From assembly GCF_003751945.1 (NCBI RefSeq), contig NZ_RJKL01000001.1, positions 3,968,001-4,032,000 of the forward strand: a DNA stretch of 64,000 nucleotides, in the 5' to 3' direction. Position 1 is the stretch's first letter. Each line of letters opens with the position of its first letter. Shown in pieces: positions 1-7,837 of the stretch. The stretch is from Couchioplanes caeruleus (GTDB lineage: Bacteria; Actinomycetota; Actinomycetes; Mycobacteriales; Micromonosporaceae). Both the position numbers and the translations under genes were made by a program. Below the pieces are notes generated by a model. It was not told where the DNA came from, made no database searches, and saw nothing but the letters and a program-made list of their open reading frames with translations.

Positions 1-1891
1 GGCGGGTCGGCAGGCCGCTTCCCGAGGTCGCCCTCGCCATCTCGCCCGACGTCGCCCTCGCCATCTCCCCCAGCGTCGCCCTCGCCATCTCCCCCGAGGT
101 CTCCCCCGTCGTCGACCGCGGCGGCAAATCCGAAGCCTGCGAACTGCCCGACCGGTTGGCGCCACCGGCACCCGGAATGACAGGTGGAGCGATGGTGGAC
201 CGCGGCACGCCGCCGGCCTTGTCCGCAGCCGGTTCGGCGGTGCTCCGCTGACCCGAACCCTCCTGCGTCCTGGCCGGCATCTCCTTCGCCTGGCCGTGGG
301 CCTCCGACGTCCTTTGCGGTGTCCGACTCGGAATCTCCGCCGTCTCCTGCGGCTTGGTCGCGGAAGCGCCGGCTTCACCCCGGGCGGCCAGGGCCTGCGC
401 GGCCGCCGCCATCGAGGAGGGACGCTCGGACGGCGAGGTGACCTGCCGGCGCGGAAGCCCGCCAGGTCCGGCCTGCTCAGTCTCAGCCGCGGTAGCGCTC
501 GCGTCGCCTGCTCCGCCACCCGAGCTCGGGGTGCCGACACCCGCCCCGCCCGAGGGCTCGATGTGACCCGGCAGCGGCGGGGTCTGCGCCATCGGCGTAC
601 GCGTAGGCAGAGGCCCGTCCGGTCGCTGCAACTGAGGAAGACCCGGAGCCTCCGCCTTGTCACCGACGCCGCTCGATGGAAGGACGGCACCCTGTCCACC
701 GGAGCGGTGTCCCAGCGAATCCAGCGCGCTCGGGCTGCCCGACGGAACCGTGGTGCCAGACCTGCTCGCAAGCGCATCCAAGGCGCTACCTCGAGTCACC
801 GTCGAACCGCCGGTACCCCCGGGCGCGGCTGAGCCGTCGGGCGCGGCAGAGCCCCCTGGCGCGGCAAGACCCCCGGGTGCAGCGGAACTTCCCGGCGCGG
901 AAGTCTCGGTCGGCGAGGAAGTAGGAACATCCGCCTCCGGACGTCGCGTCCGGTCCTGCCCGCCTCCAGCCGGCGGCGTAAATCCGCTGAAGGTCGAGGA
1001 ACCACCAGGCCCGCTCAATCCCGGAGGCGTCGTCGGCACTCGCGAGGGCAGCCCGCTGGGAAGAACGGACCCCGGAGTGCGAACGGGAAGCCCACCCGGA
1101 CCCACCGGTGGCTGTTCCTCCGAACTCTGTCCGGGGCCGGAAGGCGTGGAAGGGGTCCCAGAAGGCGAGTTTCCGGGCATACCGCTGTCGCCGTAGCCGG
1201 AAGCCGTACCCCCGGCCCGGCCGCCCTCGCCGGCCGCACCCCAGGCCTGGCCGCCCTGGCCAGCCGCAGCGCTGTAGACGCTGCCCGGCGTGCCAGAGCC
1301 CTGATCTGTCGCGCCGACGCGGTGGTAAGGATCTGCCGCCCCGCCGCTGATCATTCCTTCACTGGCGCCGTGACCGGCGGTTACCGGACCGCCGGAAGCC
1401 GGAGATGCAAAGCCTTGGCCGGCACTGGCCGCCTGCGTGGCCGTCTGGATGTTCTTGATCCGGCTGGTGGCGTCGCCGCCCTCACGAGCCGGGCCTCGGG
1501 TAGGTAACCGCAGGTCACCGCGGCTGAGCTGGGCAACGAACCAGGCCGGCAGGTATCCCTCGATCGGCAGGCCGGGATTGACCGCCAGCCACCACTCCAG
1601 ATTGGGCCAGGTCTCGGCAAGCTCCGCGTACGCGACCCGCCGAGCGGAGCCGGTGTAGTCGGACAGGCACGCCTGAAGGGCCTCCGACGACGTGAAGGCG
1701 AGAACATGTGTCCGACCGCCGGTGCTCCACGTGCCCCACCCCATCGGCGCGCGGCCGGCGAGGGCGTCCGCCGACACGGGCAGAAGCAGGTCGACGCCGG
1801 CGAGAATGCGGAAGTAGGACTCCTGGTCGTCGGTGCGCAGGGCGTTGCGCATCGCGACTTCGGCGTCCGTAGCCGGCTCCCACTCGGTCAC
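1..1891 (-). CDS. SseB-like N-terminal domain protein with long disordered tail (partial)
   Basis: The frame stays open from a GTG at 1891 to the window edge, giving at least 630 residues with no stop. GGGAGAGG lies 5 bases before the GTG. Residues 1-125 form a compact domain with LLLPVSADAL, WGTWSTGGRTHVLAFTS and the PIEGYLPAWFVAQLSRGDL end. I recognise this as the SseB-type N-terminal domain found beside actinobacterial WXG100 genes. The rest is low complexity, rich in Gly, Pro, Ser, Thr and Ala, and ends in short tandem repeats at the window edge. It is upstream-facing relative to nothing else here, so it may head an operon continuing left. One TTA leucine codon occurs near residue 132, rare in such genomes. 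A role in type VII secretion is inferred only from its neighbours. Confidence 0.75.
   Translation of the reverse strand, partial: MTEWEPATDAEVAMRNALRTDDQESYFRILAGVDLLLPVSADALAGRAPMGWGTWSTGGRTHVLAFTSSEALQACLSDYTGSARRVAYAELAETWPNLEWWLAVNPGLPIEGYLPAWFVAQLSRGDLRLPTRGPAREGGDATSRIKNIQTATQAASAGQGFASPASGGPVTAGHGASEGMISGGAADPYHRVGATDQGSGTPGSVYSAAAGQGGQAWGAAGEGGRAGGTASGYGDSGMPGNSPSGTPSTPSGPGQSSEEQPPVGPGGLPVRTPGSVLPSGLPSRVPTTPPGLSGPGGSSTFSGFTPPAGGGQDRTRRPEADVPTSSPTETSAPGSSAAPGGLAAPGGSAAPDGSAAPGGTGGSTVTRGSALDALASRSGTTVPSGSPSALDSLGHRSGGQGAVLPSSGVGDKAEAPGLPQLQRPDGPLPTRTPMAQTPPLPGHIEPSGGAGVGTPSSGGGAGDASATAAETEQAGPGGLPRRQVTSPSERPSSMAAAAQALAARGEAGASATKPQETAEIPSRTPQRTSEAHGQAKEMPARTQEGSGQRSTAEPAADKAGGVPRSTIAPPVIPGAGGANRSGSSQASDLPPRSTTGETSGEMARATLGEMARATSGEMARATSGSGLPTR
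24..95 (-). repeat. Three tandem 24-bp coding repeats
   Basis: Three consecutive 24-bp units encode the octapeptide GEMARATS/L on the minus strand within the disordered tail of the SseB-like protein. The units differ at only a few bases, so the duplication is recent. More copies could lie beyond the window edge. Confidence 0.8.
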
Positions 1892-2815
1892 GTCCACCTC
1901 TCCCTTCGCGGCGAACGGGCCACCTCAACGCGTACAACCTACAAGGTCAGGCCCCGATCACAATGGGCGGCTGCTCGCATACAGCAAACCAACCTCCCCA
2001 CCGCCGCAATAGTCGCGCAGCGACACTTCCCCATGACCACAAGTAGCCACAATTAGGGAAGACGCGACTCAACAGTAACGATCCCGGCACCACCTCATCC
2101 GCATCATCGCCACAATGTCACCAACTAGCGCCACCACCAGCGCCCCTAGGACCCCCGCCGCCGCCACCCGCGCGCGCAGCCGGGACGAGGCTACGACCGC
2201 CCCGGGAAGCTCGGGGCCACGCTTGCAACCCCGCCTCAAGAACGCGAACCCGCCTCCACAACCAGGAACAGCAGCGGGAGGACGGCGGCCACGACGCCAA
2301 ACCCTGGGTAACTGAGCCAATGACCGCCGGGTTGAGGACGCCCGCACGAGCGTGACCGCGGGACATGCCCGCCACCCGCCGAGGCGCGACCGGAACCGCC
2401 CCGGAACCGCCGGGCGTGACCTGCACCGCCAACCCCCGCCCGGCACCCGCCGAGCGCGCGACCGGAACCGCCGAACGCGAGCCGCGCTGCCAACCAGGAC
2501 ACCAACCCGGACCGCCGATCACGACTCGTGCCGCCGAGCATGACCGACACCCGCTAAGCGCGACCAGCACTGACAAGCGCGACCCGAGCCGCCGGCCATG
2601 GGCGGCACCGCCAAGCGCCGCCGACACCGCCAAGCGCGACCCGCATGGCCAAGCGCGACCCGCCGCCACACCGGGAACTGCACGGCGCGGGTTGCTGGGC
2701 CGTGGCCGGACGCCGACCGGCCGGCGCCACCGACGGCCAAACCGCCGCTGGCAGCGGGGACGAACGATGACAAAACCACCATCCGCCTTCGAAGGGCCGC
2801 GCACCGCAAACGGAA
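1892..2815. other. Gene-free stretch upstream of the SseB-like gene
   Basis: No convincing gene is seen in these 924 bases. Open frames exist on both strands, but they have unnatural compositions (Arg/Gly/Pro rich), no good ribosome sites and no domain I recognise. Bases 1930-2100 are relatively AT-rich and should hold the promoter of the leftward SseB-like gene. The part from about 2370 to 2665 is occupied by degenerate short repeats, listed separately. Confidence 0.6.
2370..2665. repeat. Degenerate interspersed repeat, about 10 copies
   Basis: A core close to CCGCCRAGCGCGACCSGC recurs about ten times at irregular spacing, for example near 2376, 2408, 2448, 2470, 2530, 2551, 2571, 2608, 2626 and 2645. 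Copies differ by one to four bases, and spacing varies from about 18 to 60 bases. It does not have the constant spacer length of a CRISPR array and has no open frame in common. Confidence 0.55.
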
Positions 2816-2852
2816 AAGGCCGGGACCGACCGCTTGGAGCGGCCCCGGCCTT
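2816..2852 (-). terminator. Hairpin terminator after the WXG100 operon
   Basis: AAGGCCGGG pairs with CCCGGCCTT, and CCG/CGG extends the stem inward past one mismatch; the loop is about 11 bases. It begins 9 bases beyond the stop codon of the downstream WXG100 gene. There is no long T run, which is usual in high-GC actinomycetes. Confidence 0.7.
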
Positions 2853-2860
2853 CCCACGAA

Positions 2861-3157
2861 TCAGCCCGCGAAGCGCTTCTCCGCGTTGCCCTCGGTGGTG
2901 GCGTAGTCCTGAGCCGCCTGGTCCACCGCGATCTTGATGTCGCGGAGGATGTTCTTGAGGTCCGTGGACGCGGTGGTCCACTTCTGCTGGCGCTGGGCGT
3001 ATGCCTCCTGCGCCTTGCCTTCCCAGGTCGCGACCAAGGGACGTGCGTCGGCCTCGAGCTGACCGAGCTGCGACTCGAGCTCGTTCACTGCCTTCTGGAT
3101 GTCGGCACCGGCCTGGCCCAGGGCGCCGAAGTTCACGCGAAGCAAACCGTCGTTCAT
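2861..3157 (-). CDS. WXG100 family type VII secretion target (ESAT-6-like)
   Basis: This 98-residue protein has the WXG100 form: two predicted helices around the W-E-G turn (VATWEGKAQEAY, about residue 43). The C-terminal half carries DYATTEGNAEKRF, close to the YxxxE-type export signal of ESX substrates. The ATG at 3157 is chosen because GGGAAGGG lies 8 bases upstream and homologs start with a short polar N-terminus; the frame is open further upstream but without WXG100 character. It is the second gene of a two-gene operon, 19 bases after a sister WXG100 gene, and is followed by a hairpin terminator. The pair probably forms a heterodimer exported by the type VII system to which the divergent EccE belongs. 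No specific effector role can be assigned. Confidence 0.9.
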   Translation of the reverse strand: MNDGLLRVNFGALGQAGADIQKAVNELESQLGQLEADARPLVATWEGKAQEAYAQRQQKWTTASTDLKNILRDIKIAVDQAAQDYATTEGNAEKRFAG

Positions 3158-3176
3158 CGAGTGACCCTTCCCACTG

Positions 3177-3515
3177 TCAGTTCTCGAGCGGCAGGCTGTA
3201 GCCGCCGCCACCGGACTTGGTCACCGTGCTCGCGGCCGTGCTGTCCGTGCTCTCGTAGCTGACACCGGACGTGCGGATCGCCTCGGAGGTGTCGGCCAGG
3301 GCCTTGTTCAGGTCGGCGAGATCACGCTGGTACTGATTCTTGACCGTCTCGAACGCCCGGCCGCCAGCACCCACCCACGCGGTCTGAAGCACCGAAAGCT
3401 CCGACATGAGCTTGTTCAGCATGGAAGTCAACGAGCTGTTGACCTGGTCAAACTTCGCGGCGGTCTGCGCCATCACCGCGGATTCTGCCTGCGTCTGGGC
3501 CACCCCGGACGTCAC
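3177..3515 (-). CDS. WXG100 family type VII secretion target (CFP-10-like partner)
   Basis: This 112-residue protein has the helical hairpin of WXG100 proteins with the W-V-G turn in LQTAWVGAGGRAF (about residue 54). A Ser/Thr/Gly tail follows, ending in GGGGYSLPLEN. The GTG at 3515 has GAGGAAG a few bases upstream and places AQTQAESAVMAQTAAKFDQV at the N-terminus. An upstream GTG at 3620 would add 35 residues lacking family character. It is the first gene of the esx pair, and its promoter must lie in the 304-base divergent region shared with eccE. The long C-terminal tail, longer than in classic CFP-10, is the only unusual feature. Confidence 0.9.
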   Translation of the reverse strand: MTSGVAQTQAESAVMAQTAAKFDQVNSSLTSMLNKLMSELSVLQTAWVGAGGRAFETVKNQYQRDLADLNKALADTSEAIRTSGVSYESTDSTAASTVTKSGGGGYSLPLEN

Positions 3516-3660
3516 CCCGCTTCCTCTTTCGTCTGCGTTGCACCGGGTCCTCAATGGACGGCCGAACTGGCGAACGACCCGCCGGAGCACTGACGTGGCC
3601 ACCAGGTTAGCCCGTCCCACGAGGTGGCGGGGGGCTCCCCTGAGCAGCCGTTTTCCGTTC

Positions 3661-3673
3661 CGGTCAGTGACCG
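3661..3673. promoter_or_regulatory. Perfect 13-bp palindrome in the divergent esx/eccE promoter region
   Basis: CGGTCA-G-TGACCG is a perfect inverted repeat with a one-base centre. It lies 145 bases from the WXG100 start and 147 bases before the eccE start. It is a candidate operator; the cognate regulator is unknown. Confidence 0.4.
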
Positions 3674-3714
3674 TAGCTCGAAAAACGCGGCAACGGTAAC
3701 TCGGAGTGCCGGCC

Positions 3715-3743
3715 TGTGGATATCGCCGCCGCAGTTATCCACA
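3715..3743. promoter_or_regulatory. Inverted pair of DnaA-box-like sites
   Basis: TTATCCACA at 3735-3743 is a perfect bacterial DnaA box. TGTGGATA at 3715-3722 is the inverted copy of its last eight bases, 12 bases away. Both lie between the divergent WXG100 and eccE genes. Confidence 0.5.
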
Positions 3744-3819
3744 ACCCTTCCCCATCACGGAACGCCGAGCCATACGATGGCTCCTCGCGAACACAACCAC
3801 GATCGAAGGGCGGCGCGGG

Positions 3820-5688
3820 GTGACGGCAGAGGTGGCGGACGGCCGCAGCTTCCCGGAGCTGAACGGCGGCGGTCAGCGCCTGCCCAAGGTGCGCACGCCC
3901 CATGTCCGTTATGGACGATTATTCGGTATTCGCACCAGTCAGCTTGTCAGTACCCAAGTGGCCGTCGTGGCCTTACTGATCGGCGCCGCCAACGGCCCTA
4001 TCGCCCTCGGCGCCGCGGCATTTGCGGCAATTGTCCTGCTCGCCCTCACCTGGCTCCGCCTGCGTGGCCGCTGGGCGTTCGAGTGGCTCGGCACAGCGAC
4101 CAGATACGCGGGCCGGCGCCACGCAGTGTCCGTCGGCAGCGCGCCGACCGCACTGCTCGAGTTCGTCGCGCCTGGCGCCACCGTCGAGCAGACGGGGTTG
4201 GCCGGCGATCCGGCCGCGGTCATCGTCGACGGGCAGGGTCTCACCGCCGTTCTCGAGCTCGGCGAGACGGCCGGCCTCCTCGCCGAGCTGGCCGGTGCGG
4301 CGCCGTCCCCGGCGGGATTGCTGCCGTCCGCGGATGCCGAGCATCCGCCATGCCGCATCCAGCTAGTGCTCGCCGGAGCCCCTGCTCCTTCCTTGCGGGC
4401 GGGAGGCGGCACGCCCGCCAACTCGTACCGTCAACTGACCGATGGACGCCTGCTCGGCCACAGCCGAGCGCTCCTCGCGGTCCGGGTGCTGCGCGCCGAG
4501 GGCTGGTCCGACGACGATCTCCGACGGGCGTTGTCCGGGCTGGTCCGCAGGCTGGTCCGCCGACTCGCGCCGAGCCCGGTGCGCCCTCTGGGCGAGGCGG
4601 CCGCCCTGGGTGTCATCGCCGACCTCGCCCACGATGAGGGCGGCGGCGTGGCCCAGGAGAGTTGGGCGGGCCTGCGGGTCGGGGGCCTGGCCCAGGTCAC
4701 GTTCCGGCTCCGCCGCTGGCCCGACCTACGGATCGAGACCTCCCGGCGCATCATCGCCCGCATGCTTGCCCTGCCTGCGGCAGCGACCACGGTTGCGCTG
4801 GGTGCCGGACCACACTCACCCTCGGGTACGGACACAGCCATCGACCTCACCGTCCGTCTCGCCGCGCCGGATGCCGCAACGTTGTCGCTCGCTGCCCAGA
4901 CTCTGCGCAAACTCCTCGCCGCCGAGCGAGCTACCGTGCAGCGTCTCGACGGCGAGCACCTCGGCGGCCTGACCGCGACCCTGCCACTGGGCATTCCGAC
5001 GTCACCGGCGATCCCCGGCCGCCCCGACCTGAACGGCCTCGGAAGCCACCCCACCGGCCTGGTGGAAGACCTCGAACTGCCGATCAGCAACGCGGGCCTG
5101 ATGATCGGCACCAACCGCCGCGGCGAACCGGTCATCGCGCGCCTTTTCCGGCCGGAGCAGACCCGCGCCCTCCTCATCGGCGGCGTGCGCTGCGCGCAAC
5201 TGGTGTCGCTACGGGCGATGGCGCTGGGCGCGCGGGTGGTGGTCCAGACGGCACGCCCGCAGGCCTGGGAACCCTTCGTACGCGGGGCCGCGGTTCCCGG
5301 TGAGTCGATCGCGGTCATCCCGCCGGGCCGAGCGGTGGACATGCCCCAGGGCTCGGCACTGCAACCGCTCCTGGTGGTGATGGACATCGGCCCGGTCGGC
5401 GCGGACAGCCGACCTGGACCCGGCTGGCAGACCACCCTGGTGGTCCGCGACGGCTTCACCTCGGCGGACGCGGACGTCGCCTCCCGCGCCGACCTCCTCC
5501 TCGTGCAGCCGCTCCGAGCAGACGAGGCCGAACTCGTCGGCGCCACCCTCGGCCTGGGCGAGACGGCGACCTGGCTGACCCAGATCCGCACGGACATGGT
5601 GGGAGTGATCAACCGGCGCGCGGTCCGCTGGGCGGCGCTGTCCCAGACCCCCATCGAAGCCCAGTTGATCGGCCTCCCAACCCGCTGA
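3820..5688 (+). CDS. eccE: Type VII secretion protein EccE
   Basis: EccE is a membrane component of the ESX core complex. The 622-residue product has a short polar N-terminus, then two hydrophobic segments (about residues 50-95, VSTQVAVVALLIGAA... AAAFAAIVLLALTWL). A long, mostly soluble domain follows, rich in conserved Leu/Arg/Gly and without catalytic motifs, as in EccE. The GTG at 3820 has AAGGGCGG upstream. A TTG/GTG-initiated extension back to 3706 would run through the AT-rich promoter region and the DnaA-like sites, so I reject it. The gene is alone on its strand and diverges from the esx pair. EccB, EccC, EccD and MycP are not in the window, so the rest of the system must lie elsewhere. 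One TTA codon occurs in the first membrane segment. Confidence 0.75.
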   Translation: MTAEVADGRSFPELNGGGQRLPKVRTPHVRYGRLFGIRTSQLVSTQVAVVALLIGAANGPIALGAAAFAAIVLLALTWLRLRGRWAFEWLGTATRYAGRRHAVSVGSAPTALLEFVAPGATVEQTGLAGDPAAVIVDGQGLTAVLELGETAGLLAELAGAAPSPAGLLPSADAEHPPCRIQLVLAGAPAPSLRAGGGTPANSYRQLTDGRLLGHSRALLAVRVLRAEGWSDDDLRRALSGLVRRLVRRLAPSPVRPLGEAAALGVIADLAHDEGGGVAQESWAGLRVGGLAQVTFRLRRWPDLRIETSRRIIARMLALPAAATTVALGAGPHSPSGTDTAIDLTVRLAAPDAATLSLAAQTLRKLLAAERATVQRLDGEHLGGLTATLPLGIPTSPAIPGRPDLNGLGSHPTGLVEDLELPISNAGLMIGTNRRGEPVIARLFRPEQTRALLIGGVRCAQLVSLRAMALGARVVVQTARPQAWEPFVRGAAVPGESIAVIPPGRAVDMPQGSALQPLLVVMDIGPVGADSRPGPGWQTTLVVRDGFTSADADVASRADLLLVQPLRADEAELVGATLGLGETATWLTQIRTDMVGVINRRAVRWAALSQTPIEAQLIGLPTR

Positions 5689-6093
5689 CGCGACAACCCG
5701 CGGCTTCACCGCCCGGCGACGACGGCGACGCGGCGCAAGCCCTGGAGTTGCGGAGCCGCCACCCCATGGCCCCGAGGTTGAGCCGCGGCCACCGAGGCCG
5801 GGTGGGACCGTCGGCGCCTCTGGTCCACACGCCGACCGCACCGCTCCACACGCCATCCGCGCGGCGTCGCATTCTGCAAGCGCCCGCTCCGCCCACCGCG
5901 TGCACCGCGACACCGCAGCCCCCGTTGCGCACTACTGCGGTTTGCATTCGGGCCTGGACTGGCTCGCAAAGCGCGCCAATCGGATTCGAGGGCGGTATCG
6001 GGTCTGTCTGTACGGCCGGTTTCTCGACGTGCGCTGACAAGATCGTGGAGTGTTGCTGCTCTTGGTGGCCCGGGCGTGGCACCATCGCGAGCC
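5689..6093. other. Gene-free stretch between eccE and the small membrane protein
   Basis: I see no gene, clear hairpin or repeat in these 405 bases. Open frames on both strands are compositional shadows. The promoter of the following rightward gene should lie in the last 100 bases, but no convincing -35/-10 pair is visible. Confidence 0.5.
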
Positions 6094-6474
6094 ATGGGCA
6101 TCATCATCCGGCTGGTCATCACGGCCGTCTCGCTGTGGATCGCCACTCTGGTCATCGACGGCATCCGGCTCACGACCGACTCAGTACCTGGGAAGGTCGG
6201 GGCGCTCCTCGCCGTCGCCGTCATCTTCGGCATCGTGAATGCCGTGCTGCGGCCGATCATCAAGATGATCGGGTGCGGGCTGTACGTTCTCACCCTCGGC
6301 CTGATCTCCGTGGTGGTGAACGGCCTCCTCTTCCTGCTCACTAGCTGGATCGCAGGCCGGTTCGATCTGCCGTTCCACGTGGACGACTTCTGGCCCAGCG
6401 CGGTTCTCGGCGCTCTCCTCGTCGGCATCGTGAGCTGGGTCCTCAACATGCTCGTCCCCGACGGCGACGACTGA
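6094..6474 (+). CDS. Phage-holin-like family 4 (YvlD-type) membrane protein
   Basis: This 126-residue protein has four predicted membrane helices: IIIRLVITAVSLWIATLVI, VGALLAVAVIFGIVNAVLRPIIK, YVLTLGLISVVVNGLLFLLTSWI and AVLGALLVGIVSWVLNML. The NAVLRPIIK stretch and overall size match the PF04020 'phage holin family 4, superfamily II' membrane proteins common in bacterial chromosomes; despite the name no lytic function is established. The ATG at 6094 is preferred; an ATG at 6076 adds only six residues. The ribosome site is weak. A perfect 10-bp hairpin follows at 6531-6555, so the gene is probably monocistronic. Confidence 0.75.
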   Translation: MGIIIRLVITAVSLWIATLVIDGIRLTTDSVPGKVGALLAVAVIFGIVNAVLRPIIKMIGCGLYVLTLGLISVVVNGLLFLLTSWIAGRFDLPFHVDDFWPSAVLGALLVGIVSWVLNMLVPDGDD

Positions 6475-6530
6475 CCCCAAGCGGGTTCCCGGCCCTGGAT
6501 GAACCCCGGGCGGCCAAGACGCCGTAGCGA

Positions 6531-6555
6531 CCGGTCCCGCACGGAGCGGGACCGG
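6531..6555 (+). terminator. Hairpin terminator after the holin-like gene
   Basis: CCGGTCCCGC and GCGGGACCGG form a perfect 10-bp stem with the loop ACGGA, 57 bases downstream of the stop codon. No T run follows. Confidence 0.65.
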
Positions 6556-6637
6556 CCACAGGGTGTGCTCCCGCGGTAGACGGACCGCGAGCATTGCCTC
6601 GGAGCGCGACGGACGCCGGGCAGCGAACCCAGCCTCC

Positions 6638-6715
6638 AAAGCGCCGCTCAGCGACCCCAGCCGAAAAGCGCCGCTCAGCGACCCCTGCCCCAAAAGCGCC
6701 GCTCAGCGAGCCCAG
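6638..6715. repeat. Three direct repeats of about 21-24 bp
   Basis: AAAGCGCCGCTCAGCGACCC occurs at 6638, 6665 and (with one change) 6693, separated by 5-7 bases. The tract lies in the 428-base gap between the holin-like gene and rarD. It contains no gene. The core CGCCGCTCAGC recurs in the unrelated repeat tract after menG near 29508. Confidence 0.75.
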
Positions 6716-6902
6716 TGCGGCCGGCGGCGGGTGGCGACCCGACGGAACACGGCGGTATAGCCGAACCCAAGAACGCGAAACCACCAAACACAATCAAGCC
6801 GGTAGCGCCACCGCGCCGCCCGCCAATCCCCCACCCCACCCACCCCGGTGAGCTTCAACATATGCAAGGAGCGAACCGCACCCCGCACCTTACGGTGGAA
6901 GC

Positions 6903-7826
6903 ATGGGCGACGAGCGGCGCGGATACCTGTACGGCCTCACCGCGTACATCCTCTGGGGCTTCTTCCCCATCTATTTCAAGCTGCTCAAACCCTCCCCACC
7001 CCTCGAGATCCTCGCCCACCGCGTCATCTGGTCCGTCGTCTTCATCAGCCTGTTGCTCGCCGCCGCCCGGAACTGGCGGTTCGCCGCCCGGCTCGGCCGG
7101 GACCGGCGGCTGCTCGGCGGCGTCGTGCTTGCCGCCGTACTCATCGGCGTGAACTGGGCGACCTACATCTACGGCGTCAATTCCTCGCGGGTTGTCGAGA
7201 CGGCGCTCGGCTACTTCATCACTCCCTTGGTCGTCGTGCTGCTCGGTGTCACCGTGCAACGCGAACGCCTGCGGGTGTGGCAATGGGTGGCCGTCGGGAT
7301 CGGTGGGGTCGCCGTGGGTGTGCTGACCGTCGACTACGGGCGCCTGCCGTACATTGCGTTGCTGCTGGCGGCGACCTTCGGGTCGTACAGTCTGGTGAAG
7401 AAGCGGCTGTCGCTGCCGCCCGCCGAGGGTTTGTTCGTGGAGTCGGCCGTGCTGGCGCTTCCCGCCCTGGCCTACCTGTGGTGGCTCAACGGGGACGCCC
7501 AGTTCGGGCACGTCTCGGCCTGGCACACCACGCTCATGGTGCTGTCGGGCGTCGCCACCGCCGTACCGTTGCTGCTCTTCGCCGGGGCCGCCAACCGGGT
7601 GCCGTTGGTCGGTCTCGGCATCCTTCAGTACGTCGCCCCGATCCTGCAGCTCGCCTGCGGGGTCCTGCTCTTCCACGAGCCGATGCCGACCGCACGCCTC
7701 GCCGGGTTCGCGCTGGTCTGGATCGCTCTGGTGATCTTCACCGTGGACGGCATCAGGGGCGTCAGAACGGTGGCCGGCTCCGCGGCCGCCACCGCGGAGC
7801 CGGCCACCGCCCTGCCGCCTCGCTGA
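6903..7826 (+). CDS. rarD: EamA family transporter RarD
   Basis: This 307-residue protein has ten hydrophobic segments, in two five-helix EamA halves. The N-terminal signature GYLYGLTAYILWGFFPIYFK is typical of RarD. RarD proteins are inner-membrane drug/metabolite-superfamily permeases whose physiological substrate is poorly defined. The ATG at 6903 has GGTGGAAG just upstream. The gene converges on the anti-sigma factor gene with an 11-base gap. Its last codons contain a 15-bp perfect inverted repeat that can terminate transcription from both sides. Confidence 0.9.
   Translation: MGDERRGYLYGLTAYILWGFFPIYFKLLKPSPPLEILAHRVIWSVVFISLLLAAARNWRFAARLGRDRRLLGGVVLAAVLIGVNWATYIYGVNSSRVVETALGYFITPLVVVLLGVTVQRERLRVWQWVAVGIGGVAVGVLTVDYGRLPYIALLLAATFGSYSLVKKRLSLPPAEGLFVESAVLALPALAYLWWLNGDAQFGHVSAWHTTLMVLSGVATAVPLLLFAGAANRVPLVGLGILQYVAPILQLACGVLLFHEPMPTARLAGFALVWIALVIFTVDGIRGVRTVAGSAAATAEPATALPPR
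7771..7806. terminator. Hairpin embedded in the 3' coding end of rarD
   Basis: TGGCCGGCTCCGCGG and CCGCGGAGCCGGCCA form a perfect 15-bp stem with a 6-base loop. It lies inside the final rarD codons (VAGSAAATAEPAT), 20 bases before the stop. Because rarD and the anti-sigma gene converge here, it could act as a bidirectional terminator. Confidence 0.6.
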
Positions 7827-7837
7827 CGGTCAGGCCG

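Noticed and set aside
2118..2981. Minus-strand open frame of 287 codons over the degenerate repeat region
   Set aside because: It overlaps the terminator and the WXG100 gene in another frame, has no ribosome site, and its sequence merely reflects the repeats.
3706..3819. Upstream extension of eccE
   Set aside because: It would place coding sequence over the DnaA-box pair and AT-rich promoter DNA, and it has no ribosome site; the GTG at 3820 has one.
6094..6474. Phage holin indicating a prophage
   Set aside because: The family name is historical; there are no phage genes nearby and the family is common on bacterial chromosomes.
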